Source: Pseudomonadota bacterium
GTDB taxonomy: Bacteria; Pseudomonadota; Alphaproteobacteria; Sphingomonadales; Govanellaceae
Direction of reading: 5' to 3'
DNA length: 64,000 bases
Assembly: GCA_003577275.1 (NCBI GenBank)
Contig: QEVO01000006.1
Location: 102,960 to 166,959 of the forward strand
In this document: positions 32,860-41,387 of the stretch, in pieces
Position numbering within the stretch: position 1 is the first letter of the stretch
Layout of the letters: every line of letters starts with the position of its first letter
The notes under the pieces: model-generated
Databases searched by the model: none
Told to the model about the DNA's origin: nothing
Seen by the model: the letters and a program-made list of their open reading frames with translations, nothing else
Position numbers and translations under genes: made by a program

Positions 32860-32888
32860 CGGCCTTCGCCCCCTATATTTTGGACACC

Positions 32889-33461
32889 ATGACCCTAACA
32901 CACGACAGGACGCAAAGCCTCGCGGCGGCCGCCAAGGCGGCGGCCGGCGGCGGCCTGCCGCCGGTGCATAAGTGGAATCCGCCGTTTTGCGGCGATATCG
33001 ACATGCGCATCGCCCGTGACGGCACGTGGTACTACCTGGGCACCCCCATCGGCCGCAAACCCATGGTGCGGCTGTTCTCGACCATTCTGCGCCATGACGA
33101 TGACGGCAAGTACTACCTGGTGACGCCAGTGGAAAAGGTCGGCATCCGGGTCGATGACGCGCCTTTTCTGGCGGTCGAGATGGAAGTGGCAGGCGAGGGG
33201 CGGGAGCAAACGCTGACCTTTCGCACCAACGTCGACGATTACGTCAGCGCCGACGCCGGCCACCCGATCCGGGTGGAGATCGACCATAAAACCGGCGAGC
33301 CGGCGCCTTATGTTCTGGTGCGCGACCGTTTGGAAGCGCTCATCGCCCGCGCCGTGTTCTACGACCTGGTGGAACTGGCCGAGGAGCAAGGCGGCATGCT
33401 GGGGGTGTGGAGCGGCGGGCGGTTCTTTCCCATCGGCCCGGCGGGAGACGGTCATGCGTAA
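32889..33461 (+). CDS. DUF1285 family protein
   Basis: This 190-aa protein matches DUF1285: PPFCGDIDMRIARDGTWYYLGTPIGRKPMVRLFSTIL, DDGKYYLVTPVEKVGIRVDDAPF and the C-terminal YVLVRDRLEALIARAVFYDLVELAE. The function is unknown; the family is conserved in proteobacteria and is not membrane bound. ATG 32889 is preferred to TTG 32880. Its end overlaps the Nudix gene by eight bases, and this DUF1285-Nudix-DUF6111-cca order looks like one operon. Confidence 0.85.
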   Translation: MTLTHDRTQSLAAAAKAAAGGGLPPVHKWNPPFCGDIDMRIARDGTWYYLGTPIGRKPMVRLFSTILRHDDDGKYYLVTPVEKVGIRVDDAPFLAVEMEVAGEGREQTLTFRTNVDDYVSADAGHPIRVEIDHKTGEPAPYVLVRDRLEALIARAVFYDLVELAEEQGGMLGVWSGGRFFPIGPAGDGHA

Positions 33462-34041
33462 GCTGATCATCGAGCGCCTGCGTAATGGCCATCCGTCCGA
33501 GCTTACCGGAGATCACCGCGTTGACCTGGATCTCGTCGGCGATCAAGCGCCGACGCCGGCCGCCGTGTTGGTGCCGCTGGTGGAGCGCCGCAGCGGACTT
33601 ACCGTCCTGTTGACTCAGCGCACCGCCCATTTGACCGATCACGCCGGACAAGTAAGCTTTCCCGGCGGTCGGGTGGAGCCGCACGACGCGGATGCGGTGG
33701 CCACCGCGTTGCGTGAAACCGAGGAGGAGATCGGCCTTCACCGCCGCCATATCGAAATTATTGGGCAGATGAGCGACTACATCACCGGCACCGGCTTTAA
33801 GGTGACGCCGGTGATCGGCTTCGTCACCCCGGGCTTTTCCCTCAATCCTGATCCCTTCGAAGTGGCCGAGGTGTTTGAAGTGCCGCTCGACTTCCTGCTC
33901 GATCCGGCAAATCATGCGCGCAAGCAGCTCATGTATAAGGGGCGGCTTCGCGAATACTACGCCATGCCCTACAATGGCCATTACATCTGGGGGGCGACGG
34001 CGGGCATGATCGTCAATTTGGCAAGACGCTTGAGAGGATAG
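33454..34041 (+). CDS. nudL: Nudix hydrolase, CoA pyrophosphatase type
   Basis: This 195-aa protein carries the NudL-type Nudix box: FPGGRVEPHDADAVATALRETEEEIGL, with the REEEEIG metal-binding core (here RETEEEIG). PAAVLVPLVERRSGLTVLLTQRTAHLTDHAGQVSFPGG precedes it, the UPF0035-like signature of CoA-cleaving members. It should split CoA or related nucleotides to 3',5'-ADP and 4'-phosphopantetheine. The ATG overlaps the previous stop region. Confidence 0.87.
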   Translation: MRKLIIERLRNGHPSELTGDHRVDLDLVGDQAPTPAAVLVPLVERRSGLTVLLTQRTAHLTDHAGQVSFPGGRVEPHDADAVATALRETEEEIGLHRRHIEIIGQMSDYITGTGFKVTPVIGFVTPGFSLNPDPFEVAEVFEVPLDFLLDPANHARKQLMYKGRLREYYAMPYNGHYIWGATAGMIVNLARRLRG

Positions 34042-34048
34042 GGCGGAG

Positions 34049-34345
34049 ATGGGCGCGGCGGTGCGGGTGATCCTTATTCTGCTGCCATTCGTCATCTATT
34101 TCCTGTGGCTGCGCTATACCAAAAAACGAGCCAAGGCGGCCGGCGACTCGGCGGCGGAGGTTGAAGCGGCGCAGGGCCAGTTCGTGCAGGCGCTGGGCCT
34201 GTTGGTGGCCTTCATGGCGGCCCTGTTCATTTATCTCGCCCTGTCCTCCGGCGAAGACCCGCAAAAGACATACGTCCCGCCCCATATGGAGAACGGCAAG
34301 GTGGTGCCCGGTGAATTTCGCGACCGGGACACAGCGACGCCATGA
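34049..34345 (+). CDS. Small membrane protein, DUF6111-like
   Basis: This 98-aa protein has two hydrophobic helices (about residues 5-22 and 48-65), separated by a charged linker (KKRAKAAGDSAAEVEAAQG) and followed by a polar tail. This layout and the position between a Nudix gene and cca match a small family found in Rhodospirillales and relatives; I am moderately sure of the DUF number. The function is unknown. Its stop overlaps the cca start as ATGA. Confidence 0.65.
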   Translation: MGAAVRVILILLPFVIYFLWLRYTKKRAKAAGDSAAEVEAAQGQFVQALGLLVAFMAALFIYLALSSGEDPQKTYVPPHMENGKVVPGEFRDRDTATP

Positions 34346-35622
34346 TCGATGCCGCCCGCTCGCCCCTGAAAAACCGCGCATGGCTTGACTGGCCGGAAAG
34401 CCGGGCGGTGATGGCCGCCTTGACCGCCGGCGAAACGGGGCGCGCGGTTGCCCGCTTTGTCGGCGGCGCGGTGCGCGACGGGGTGCTCGGGAGGCCGGTC
34501 AAGGATGTTGACCTCGCCACCGTGCTGACGCCCGAGGAAGCGTCCGCGCGGCTCCTGCAAGCCGGCATCAAGGTGGTGCCCACCGGCATCGACCATGGCA
34601 CGGTGACTGCCGTGGTCGCGCACCGTCCGTTCGAGATCACTACGCTCCGCCGCGATGTCTCCACCGATGGCCGGCGCGCCACCGTCGCCTATACCGACGA
34701 CTGGGCGGCGGACGCGGCGCGGCGCGATTTCACCATGAACGCGCTCTATGCCGATCTTGAGGGCAATGTTTATGATCCCTGCGGCGGCCTGGAGGATCTG
34801 GCCGCCGGCCGAGTGCGCTTCATCGGCGATGCCGAGTTGCGGATCAGGGAGGATGCGCTGCGTATTTTGCGCTTTTTCCGCTTTCACGCCTGGTACGGTC
34901 CGCCCAACGGCGTCTTGCCCGACGCCGACGGCCTTGCCGCCTGCGAGCGCCGCCGCGATGACCTGAAAATCCTCTCCGCCGAGCGGGTGGCGACGGAGTT
35001 GTTGCGCCTGCTAGCGGCGCCCGATCCCGCGCCCGCCGTCCGCCTGATGGCCGAGCGCGGCATTTTGGGCCGCATCGTTCCGGAGGCGGCGCTCTACGAT
35101 CGCCTGGGCCGCGTGGTGGCGCTGGAGCGCTTACGGAAGGAAAGCGATCCGGTGCGGCGCTTAGGAAGCCTTCTGCCCGATGGCGCGGCCGATGTCGGCG
35201 TCCGTCTGCGATTGCCCAAGCGCGATCAGGTGCGGCTCGCCGAAATGATCGTGCCGCGGGAGGACATCGCCCCGGAAAAGGACGGCTCCGGCTTTGGCCG
35301 GCGGCTGCGGGCGCTCCTCTATCGCCTGGGGACCGAGGCCTTCGTCGATCACGCGCTCCTCAACTGGGCCAGCCGCAAGGTGGCCCTGGACGATAAGCGC
35401 TGGCGCGGCTTTTTACAGGAGGTGGAGCGCTGGCCGATCCCGACTTTTCCCTTGAAAGGCCGCGACGTCCTGGCGCTCGGCGCGGAGCCCGGCCCCGGCG
35501 TCGGCGATCTGTTGGCGGAGCTGGAGCTGTGGTGGATCGCCCGCGACTTCAAACCGACGCGAAAGGACCTGCTGGGCCGCCTGGAGCGGCAATTGGCCGG
35601 CGAGGCCGAGGGGGCGGGGTAG
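34342..35622 (+). CDS. cca: CCA tRNA nucleotidyltransferase/poly(A) polymerase family
   Basis: This 426-aa enzyme adds or repairs the CCA end of tRNAs. The head-domain nucleotidyltransferase motif is FVGGAVRDGVLGRPVKDVDLAT with the catalytic DVD. GTVTAVV, the RRDFTMNALYAD motif and a LRIREDALRILRFFRFHA segment follow. The C-terminal part is helical. It overlaps the previous gene by four bases and is the last gene of the run before a convergent hemF. Confidence 0.92.
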   Translation: MIDAARSPLKNRAWLDWPESRAVMAALTAGETGRAVARFVGGAVRDGVLGRPVKDVDLATVLTPEEASARLLQAGIKVVPTGIDHGTVTAVVAHRPFEITTLRRDVSTDGRRATVAYTDDWAADAARRDFTMNALYADLEGNVYDPCGGLEDLAAGRVRFIGDAELRIREDALRILRFFRFHAWYGPPNGVLPDADGLAACERRRDDLKILSAERVATELLRLLAAPDPAPAVRLMAERGILGRIVPEAALYDRLGRVVALERLRKESDPVRRLGSLLPDGAADVGVRLRLPKRDQVRLAEMIVPREDIAPEKDGSGFGRRLRALLYRLGTEAFVDHALLNWASRKVALDDKRWRGFLQEVERWPIPTFPLKGRDVLALGAEPGPGVGDLLAELELWWIARDFKPTRKDLLGRLERQLAGEAEGAG

Positions 35623-35667
35623 TTCTGAAGGCAAAATACAGTCAGGCTAATTTGTTGCCACATCAAG

Positions 35668-35740
35668 CTGTCATTACCGCGTAAGCGGGAATCCATTGTA
35701 ATATCAAAGAGCTGGATCCCCGCTTTCGCGGGGATGACAG
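35668..35740. repeat. REP-like inverted repeat between convergent genes
   Basis: CTGTCATTACCGC...GCGGGAATCCA (left) and CTGGATCCCCGC...GCGGGGATGACAG (right) form a large imperfect palindrome, each half itself a hairpin. It is the kind of CTGTCATTCCCGC...AAGCGGGAATC intergenic repeat found in many proteobacteria. It sits between cca and hemF, where it may also stop transcription from both sides. Confidence 0.75.
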
Positions 35741-35780
35741 TATAATAATATCGTGAACCTATCTAAGCACACACCTTATC

Positions 35781-36653
35781 TTAAGGCCACTTGGCTTCGG
35801 GCGGCAGCGACATCAGGATCGCCTCCACATTGCCGCCGGTTTTCAGGCCAAACAGGGTGCCCCGGTCGTAGACCAGGTTAAACTCGGCATAAAGCCCGCG
35901 ATAGACAAGCTGCGTCTCCCGCTCCTCGGCGGTCCAGGGCTTATTCATGTGCCGGCGCACCAGCTTGGGATAGATGTCGAGGAAGGCGCGGCCGACGTCC
36001 TGGGTAAAGGCGAAATTCTTCTCCCAGTCGTCCTCCAGATAGTCATAGAAGATGCCGCCGACGCCCCTGGCGCGGTTGCGGTGCTTGATGAAGAAATACT
36101 CGTCGCACCATTCTTTGAAGCGGGGGTGGTAGGCGGGGTCATGGGCGTCGCAGGCGGCCTTGAAGGCGGCATGGAAATCGGCGGTGTCCTGATCGTTGGG
36201 AAGCGGCGGGTTGAGGTCGGCGCCGCCGCCGAACCAGCCCTTGGTGGTGATGATATGGCGGGTGTTCATGTGCACCGCCGGCGCCAGGGGGGAGTGCATG
36301 TGGGCAACCAATGAGATGCCGCTGGCCCAAAATCTTGGGTCTTCGGCCGCGCCGGGGATGGTCTTGGCGAATTCGGCCGGAAACTTGCCGTAGACGGTGG
36401 AGATATTGACTCCCACCTTCTCGAACACCCGGCCGCGCATGATCGACATCACCCCGCCGCCGGTATCGCTGTCATCGCCCGCCACCGCCTCGCGCCGCCA
36501 CGACTTGCGCGCAAAGCGTCCGGCCGGCCGGTCACGCAGCGGGCCGTCATAGTCGTCTTCCAGCTTCTCGAAGGCGGCGCAAATGCGGTTGCGCAAGTCC
36601 TCAAACCAGGCGGCCGCCCGGGCTTTGCGGTCATTTACAACATCTTGTTTCAT
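35781..36653 (-). CDS. hemF: Oxygen-dependent coproporphyrinogen III oxidase
   Basis: This 290-aa haem-biosynthesis enzyme decarboxylates coproporphyrinogen III using O2. Family signatures include [72 protein letters not shown] and [25 protein letters not shown]. It is full length. It is the aerobic route; an anaerobic hemN is not in the window, although the neighbourhood is set up for low-oxygen respiration. trmL lies immediately upstream on the same strand. Confidence 0.96.
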   Translation of the reverse strand: MKQDVVNDRKARAAAWFEDLRNRICAAFEKLEDDYDGPLRDRPAGRFARKSWRREAVAGDDSDTGGGVMSIMRGRVFEKVGVNISTVYGKFPAEFAKTIPGAAEDPRFWASGISLVAHMHSPLAPAVHMNTRHIITTKGWFGGGADLNPPLPNDQDTADFHAAFKAACDAHDPAYHPRFKEWCDEYFFIKHRNRARGVGGIFYDYLEDDWEKNFAFTQDVGRAFLDIYPKLVRRHMNKPWTAEERETQLVYRGLYAEFNLVYDRGTLFGLKTGGNVEAILMSLPPEAKWP

Positions 36654-36662
36654 GGCTGGGGG

Positions 36663-37133
36663 TTAGCCTTTCGGAAAGCCGTCGGTCTGCCGCAGCGCCT
36701 CGCCGAGCACGATGCCGGCCGCCACCGCGATATTCAAGGAACGCACGCCCGCCGCCAGGGGAATGCGCACCCGGGCGTCCACTGCCTGGTGCACGTACTC
36801 CGGCGCGCCTGCGCCTTCCTGACCTAATAGCAGAATATCGTCGGCGCGAAAGGCGAATTCAGTATGGGGCGTCGAGCCTTTGGTGGTCAGCAGCACCAGC
36901 CGGGGCGCGCCCGGACGGCGATGGCCGATGGCGTCAAGAAACTGCGGCCAGTCCAGGTGGCGGGTGATCTGAGCGAGGTCGAGGTAATCCATGCCGGCGC
37001 GGCGGAACGAGCGTTCGCTGAAGGGAAAACCGCAGGGTTCGATGATGTCCACCGGCACGCTTAAGCAGGCGCCCAGGCGCAGAATGGTGCCGGTGTTGGG
37101 CGGAATATCGGGCTGAAAGAGGGCAAGCCGCAT
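36663..37133 (-). CDS. trmL: tRNA (cytidine/uridine-2'-O-)-methyltransferase TrmL
   Basis: This 156-aa SPOUT-class enzyme methylates the wobble nucleotide of some leucine tRNAs. Signatures are ALFQPDIPPNTGTILRLGACL at the start, DDILLLGQEGAGAPEYVHQ and the knot end RIPLAAGVRSLNIAVAAGIVLGEALRQ. The length is usual. It precedes hemF by nine bases and diverges from petA. Confidence 0.92.
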   Translation of the reverse strand: MRLALFQPDIPPNTGTILRLGACLSVPVDIIEPCGFPFSERSFRRAGMDYLDLAQITRHLDWPQFLDAIGHRRPGAPRLVLLTTKGSTPHTEFAFRADDILLLGQEGAGAPEYVHQAVDARVRIPLAAGVRSLNIAVAAGIVLGEALRQTDGFPKG

Positions 37134-37350
37134 CAGGCGGTTCCGGGAAAGATTTTGCCGGTGCGTCCGGGCAGATTAAGTCGTTGCATCTTGGCTGCAC
37201 CCCCGTTAAATGTTACGGCCGGAAGCCTACAGCCGGGGCAGTAGGTCCATCTTGTCTGGTAGCCCCGGTGCAAAGAGCCCGTCAAGGGCGGGGAATGATG
37301 GGGCCGGACCATCCCGTGGTCCGCATAAGGTCAAGACAAGGGGTTTGTTG

Positions 37351-37872
37351 ATGGCCACACAGACTGAAGCCGATGGTGTAACACGGCGCGATTTTTTGTA
37401 TGTCGCGGGCGGCGCGTTCGCGGCGGTAGGCGCGGCGGCGGCGGCTTGGCCGCTCATAGATCAGATGAATCCGTCGGCCGACGTGCTGGCGCTGTCTTCG
37501 ACCGAGGTCGACCTGTCCAATATTGAGGTTGGCCAGAGCATCACCGTGATGTGGCGCGGCAAGCCGGTCTTTATCCGCCACCGTACGGAACAGGAAATCG
37601 CCGAGGCCGCAGCGGTCAACGTGGCCAGCCTGCCCGACCCCCAGACCGATGCCGAACGGGCGATGAAGCCCGAATGGCTGATCATGGTCGGCGTCTGCAC
37701 CCATTTGGGCTGCGTTCCCTTGGGCCAGCGCGGCGATTATAACGGCTGGTTCTGCCCCTGCCATGGCTCCCATTACGACACCTCGGGCCGCATCAGGAAG
37801 GGTCCTGCCCCACTCAACCTTGAGATTCCGGCTTACGAGTTTCTCGACGACACCACTGTGAAGATCGGCTAG
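37351..37872 (+). CDS. petA: Ubiquinol-cytochrome c reductase Rieske iron-sulfur subunit
   Basis: This 173-aa subunit of the bc1 complex has a Tat-type signal anchor ([24 protein letters not shown]). The 2Fe-2S ligands are in [10 protein letters not shown] and [13 protein letters not shown], each with Cys and His. [10 protein letters not shown] completes the cluster domain. ATG 37351 is chosen since the upstream extension has no family likeness and lies in a putative leader; AAGGGG precedes it. petB follows after 12 bases. Confidence 0.96.
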   Translation: MATQTEADGVTRRDFLYVAGGAFAAVGAAAAAWPLIDQMNPSADVLALSSTEVDLSNIEVGQSITVMWRGKPVFIRHRTEQEIAEAAAVNVASLPDPQTDAERAMKPEWLIMVGVCTHLGCVPLGQRGDYNGWFCPCHGSHYDTSGRIRKGPAPLNLEIPAYEFLDDTTVKIG

Positions 37873-37884
37873 GGGGCAGAGATC

Positions 37885-39147
37885 ATGGCATCCTCAACTT
37901 ATGAGCCCAAAAATCGTTTCATAAAGGCCGTCAATCAGCAACTGCCGATCCTGTCGCTGATCCATGGCGCGGTGGGCGCCGGCTACCGTGCGCCTAAGAA
38001 TTTGAACTACTGGTGGAATTTCGGATCGCTGGCCGGCGTCTGCCTGGTGGTGCAGATCATCACCGGCATCGTGCTGGCCATGCATTATACGCCGCATACC
38101 AGCATGGCGTTTTCCAGCGTCGAGCACATCATGCGCGACGTCAACTATGGCTGGCTCCTGCGTTATGTCCACGCCAATGGCGCATCGATGTTCTTCATCG
38201 TCGTCTATGTTCACATTTTCCGCGGCCTGTTCTTCGGTTCCTATCGCAGCCCGCGGGAAATGTTGTGGTTTCTGGGCCTCGTCATCTACTTGCTGATGAT
38301 GGCCACCGGCTTCATGGGCTACGTGCTGCCGTGGGGACAGATGAGCTTCTGGGGCGCCACCGTGATCACCAATCTCTTTAGCGCCATTCCGATGGTGGGC
38401 GACAGCATCGTCGCTTGGTTGTGGGGCGGCTTCTCGGTGGATAACCCGACCTTAAACCGCTTCTATAGTCTGCATTACCTGTTGCCGTTCGTGATCGTCG
38501 GCGTCGTCATCCTGCACATCTGGGCGCTGCATATACCGGGCTCGAACAATCCCTTGGGCATCGACGTCAAGGGTCCGCAGGACCAGGTGCCGTTCCATCC
38601 CTATTACACGGCCAAGGACGCATTCGGCATCGGCGTGTTTTTCCTGGTGTTCGCGTTTTTCGTGTTTTATGCGCCGAACTACCTCGGTCATCCCGACAAC
38701 TACACCGAAGCCAACCCCATGGTGACGCCGCCGCACATCGTGCCGGAATGGTATTACCTGCCGTTCTACGCCATCCTGCGGGCGATCCCCGACAAGCTGG
38801 GCGGCGTTATCGCCATGTTCGCGGCGATCCTGATCTTGTTCGCCATGCCGTGGCTCGATGGCTCGCCCGCCCGCTCGGCGCGCTTCCGTCCCATCTACCG
38901 CATGCTGCTGTGGGTATTCGTCGCCGACACGTTCCTGCTGGGCTACATCGGCGCCAATGCGCCGGATGATGTCCTGCATTTGGGCGGCGTCGAAATTCCG
39001 TTCCTTATTTTAGGGCGGGTGGCGACGGCCTTCTACTTCCTGTTCTTCCTTGTCATCGTTCCGGTGGTCAGCCGCTGGGAGACGCCGCTGCCGTTGCCAA
39101 AAAGCATTAACGAGGCGGTTTTGAAAAAGTCGGCTGCGAAGGCGTGA
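37885..39147 (+). CDS. petB: Ubiquinol-cytochrome c reductase cytochrome b subunit
   Basis: This 420-aa membrane protein has eight helices and binds two b haems. [25 protein letters not shown] sequence ([13 protein letters not shown]...HIFRG) supplies one His pair. The Qo-site PEWY motif ([14 protein letters not shown]) and [19 protein letters not shown] are intact. Its stop overlaps the region of the cytochrome c1 start. It is part of petABC. Confidence 0.97.
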   Translation: MASSTYEPKNRFIKAVNQQLPILSLIHGAVGAGYRAPKNLNYWWNFGSLAGVCLVVQIITGIVLAMHYTPHTSMAFSSVEHIMRDVNYGWLLRYVHANGASMFFIVVYVHIFRGLFFGSYRSPREMLWFLGLVIYLLMMATGFMGYVLPWGQMSFWGATVITNLFSAIPMVGDSIVAWLWGGFSVDNPTLNRFYSLHYLLPFVIVGVVILHIWALHIPGSNNPLGIDVKGPQDQVPFHPYYTAKDAFGIGVFFLVFAFFVFYAPNYLGHPDNYTEANPMVTPPHIVPEWYYLPFYAILRAIPDKLGGVIAMFAAILILFAMPWLDGSPARSARFRPIYRMLLWVFVADTFLLGYIGANAPDDVLHLGGVEIPFLILGRVATAFYFLFFLVIVPVVSRWETPLPLPKSINEAVLKKSAAKA

Positions 39148-39161
39148 GGGGAGCGATGACC

Positions 39162-39941
39162 ATGAAAAAACTCATCAAGACCATCGGTGTTGCCCTTGCC
39201 TTCTCCGCCTTTGCCTCGTTCGGGGCGCAGGCTTCGGAAGGCGGCGCGCTGAAACAGGTAGACTGGCCATTCAACGGCGCGTTTGGTCAGTTTGACAAGG
39301 CGCAGCTGCGGCGCGGCTTCCAGGTCTACCGGGAAGTCTGCGCGGCCTGTCATTCCTTGCATCTGATCGCTTTTCGCAACCTTGCCGATATCGGCTTTTC
39401 CGAGGATGAGATAAAAGCGATCGCCGCCGAATATGAAGTGCAGGACGGCCCCAACGACGATGGCGATATGTTCATGCGTCCGGGGCGGCCTTCGGATCGC
39501 ATTCCCGGCCCGTTCGCCAACGAAAAGCAGGCCCGCGCCGCCAATAACGGCGCTTATCCGCCGGATTTGTCGCTGATGGCCAAGGCGCGGTTTGGCGGGC
39601 CTGATTACATCCACTCGCTGCTCACCGGCTATGAGGACGCGCCGGAGGGCTTCGAATTGGGCGAAGGCATGAATTACAATCCGGTGTTCGCGGGGGCGCA
39701 GATCGCCATGGTGTCGCCGCTGGGCGACGATATGCTGGAATATGCCGATGGCACGCCGGCCACCGCTGATCAGATGTCACGGGACGTATCGGCGTTCCTG
39801 ATGTGGACCGCTGAGCCGTCGCTGGAAGCGCGTAAATCCTTGGGCTTTCGCGTGATGCTGTTCCTGGCGATTTTCACCGTGCTCTTCTATTTCATCAACA
39901 GAAAAGTGTGGAAGCCGGTCAAGCGCGGCGAGCAAGTCTGA
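39162..39941 (+). CDS. petC: Cytochrome c1 of the bc1 complex
   Basis: This roughly 259-aa protein has a cleavable signal (MKKLIKTIGVALAFSAFASFGAQA). The haem site CAACH is near residue 60, a distal methionine lies in the YNPVFAGAQIAM region, and there is a C-terminal anchor helix (FRVMLFLAIFTVLFYFI). GAGGGGAG upstream fits ATG 39162 or 39156; the GTG at 39144 is too far forward. It passes electrons from the Rieske protein to cytochrome c. Confidence 0.95.
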   Translation: MKKLIKTIGVALAFSAFASFGAQASEGGALKQVDWPFNGAFGQFDKAQLRRGFQVYREVCAACHSLHLIAFRNLADIGFSEDEIKAIAAEYEVQDGPNDDGDMFMRPGRPSDRIPGPFANEKQARAANNGAYPPDLSLMAKARFGGPDYIHSLLTGYEDAPEGFELGEGMNYNPVFAGAQIAMVSPLGDDMLEYADGTPATADQMSRDVSAFLMWTAEPSLEARKSLGFRVMLFLAIFTVLFYFINRKVWKPVKRGEQV

Positions 39942-39954
39942 CGCTGTTGCCGCC

Positions 39955-40839
39955 ATGAGCGTGGGGACAACCGTTCTCGGCATTATCGGCGGCAGCGGTC
40001 TTTACCAACTGGCGGGGCTTGAGGACGTACGCGAAGAGCGCATATCCTCTCCCTTCGGCGAGCCGTCGGATGCCTTCGTCATTGGCCGCCTGGGTGATCT
40101 GAAGCTGGTTTTCCTGCCGCGCCATGGCCGCGGCCATCGCCTGCCTCCCGCCGCCATCAACTACCGCGCCAATATCGATGCCCTCAAGCGATTGGGCGTG
40201 ACCGATATCCTATCCTTGTCGGCGTGCGGTTCGCTGCGCGAGGATTATGCTCCCGGCGACTTCGTGATCGTCGATCAGTACATCGACCGCACCATCGCCC
40301 GCGAGAAAAGCTTCTTTGGCGTCGGCTGCGTCGCCCATGTGTCGCTGGCCGAACCGGTATGCGGCCGCCTGGGCGGGGTGGTTGCGGACGCGCTTTCCAC
40401 GTTGGCTGTCACCCAGCACCGGGGCGGCACTTATCTTGCCATGGAAGGACCGCAGTTTTCCACCAAGGCGGAATCGCATTTCTACCGCTCGCTGGGCGCC
40501 GATGTCATCGGCATGACCAACATGCCGGAAGCCAAGCTCGCCCGTGAGGCGGAGATGTGTTACGCCAGCGTCGCCATGGTCACCGATTATGATTGCTGGC
40601 ACTCCGAGCATGGCGCGGTGGAGGTCGAGCACATCATCGCCGTTCTCCATCGTAATGCCGAACAGGCGAAGGCGTTGGTGCGCGCCGTGGCCGGACGCTT
40701 ATCGGCGGCCCGCGATATCTGTTCTCATGGCTGCGATCGGGCGTTGGAGATGGCGCTCATTACCGCGCCCGGGGCGCGAGATCCGACGCTTATCGCCAAA
40801 CTCGATGCCGTGGCGGGCCGCATCCTGCGGGGGAGATGA
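39955..40839 (+). CDS. mtnP: S-methyl-5'-thioadenosine phosphorylase
   Basis: This 294-aa enzyme cleaves methylthioadenosine to adenine and methylthioribose-1-phosphate. Signatures are [56 protein letters not shown] and [31 protein letters not shown]. The adenine released would be salvaged by the next gene, apt, which starts five bases later. The pair is therefore a purine-salvage unit placed behind petABC. Confidence 0.95.
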   Translation: MSVGTTVLGIIGGSGLYQLAGLEDVREERISSPFGEPSDAFVIGRLGDLKLVFLPRHGRGHRLPPAAINYRANIDALKRLGVTDILSLSACGSLREDYAPGDFVIVDQYIDRTIAREKSFFGVGCVAHVSLAEPVCGRLGGVVADALSTLAVTQHRGGTYLAMEGPQFSTKAESHFYRSLGADVIGMTNMPEAKLAREAEMCYASVAMVTDYDCWHSEHGAVEVEHIIAVLHRNAEQAKALVRAVAGRLSAARDICSHGCDRALEMALITAPGARDPTLIAKLDAVAGRILRGR

Positions 40840-40843
40840 CATC

Positions 40844-41377
40844 ATGCCAGAATGGATCAAATCACGCATTCGCAGCATTCCCCATTACCCCAAGCCGGGG
40901 ATCATGTTTCGCGATATCACGACGCTTCTAAAAGACGCGCAAGGGTTTAGGAAGGCGGTGGACGAGCTGGTGCAGCCGTTTGCCGGCGCCGGCGTCACCA
41001 AGGTTGCCGGCGTAGAGGCGCGCGGCTTCATCCTGGGCGGCGCGGTGGCGCATCAGCTAAGCGTCGGTTTCGTGCCCATTCGCAAGGCCGGCAAGCTGCC
41101 GGCGCCGACGGTGCGCATGCGCTATGCCTTGGAGTATGGCGAGGACGAAGTTGAGGTTCACCGCGACGCGGTGGGCCCGGGCGATCGCGTGCTGTTGGTC
41201 GACGATCTTATTGCCACCGGCGGCACCGCCTTGGCGGCGGCCGAGCTGTTGCGCAAGGCCGGGGCCGAAGTAGCGGGATGCGCCTTCATCATCGGACTGC
41301 CTGATCTTGGCGGCGCCAAGCGGCTGGCCGATTGCGGCTTGTCGGTCATTACGCTGTGCGAATTTGCCGGCGATTGA
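40844..41377 (+). CDS. apt: Adenine phosphoribosyltransferase
   Basis: This 177-aa cytosolic enzyme makes AMP from adenine and PRPP. It starts [25 protein letters not shown]. The PRPP motif is [18 protein letters not shown], and [17 protein letters not shown] is conserved. ATG 40844 follows GGGGGAG. It works with mtnP upstream; PRPP is supplied by prs, also in this window. Confidence 0.95.
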   Translation: MPEWIKSRIRSIPHYPKPGIMFRDITTLLKDAQGFRKAVDELVQPFAGAGVTKVAGVEARGFILGGAVAHQLSVGFVPIRKAGKLPAPTVRMRYALEYGEDEVEVHRDAVGPGDRVLLVDDLIATGGTALAAAELLRKAGAEVAGCAFIIGLPDLGGAKRLADCGLSVITLCEFAGD

Positions 41378-41387
41378 GGCGTTCCTG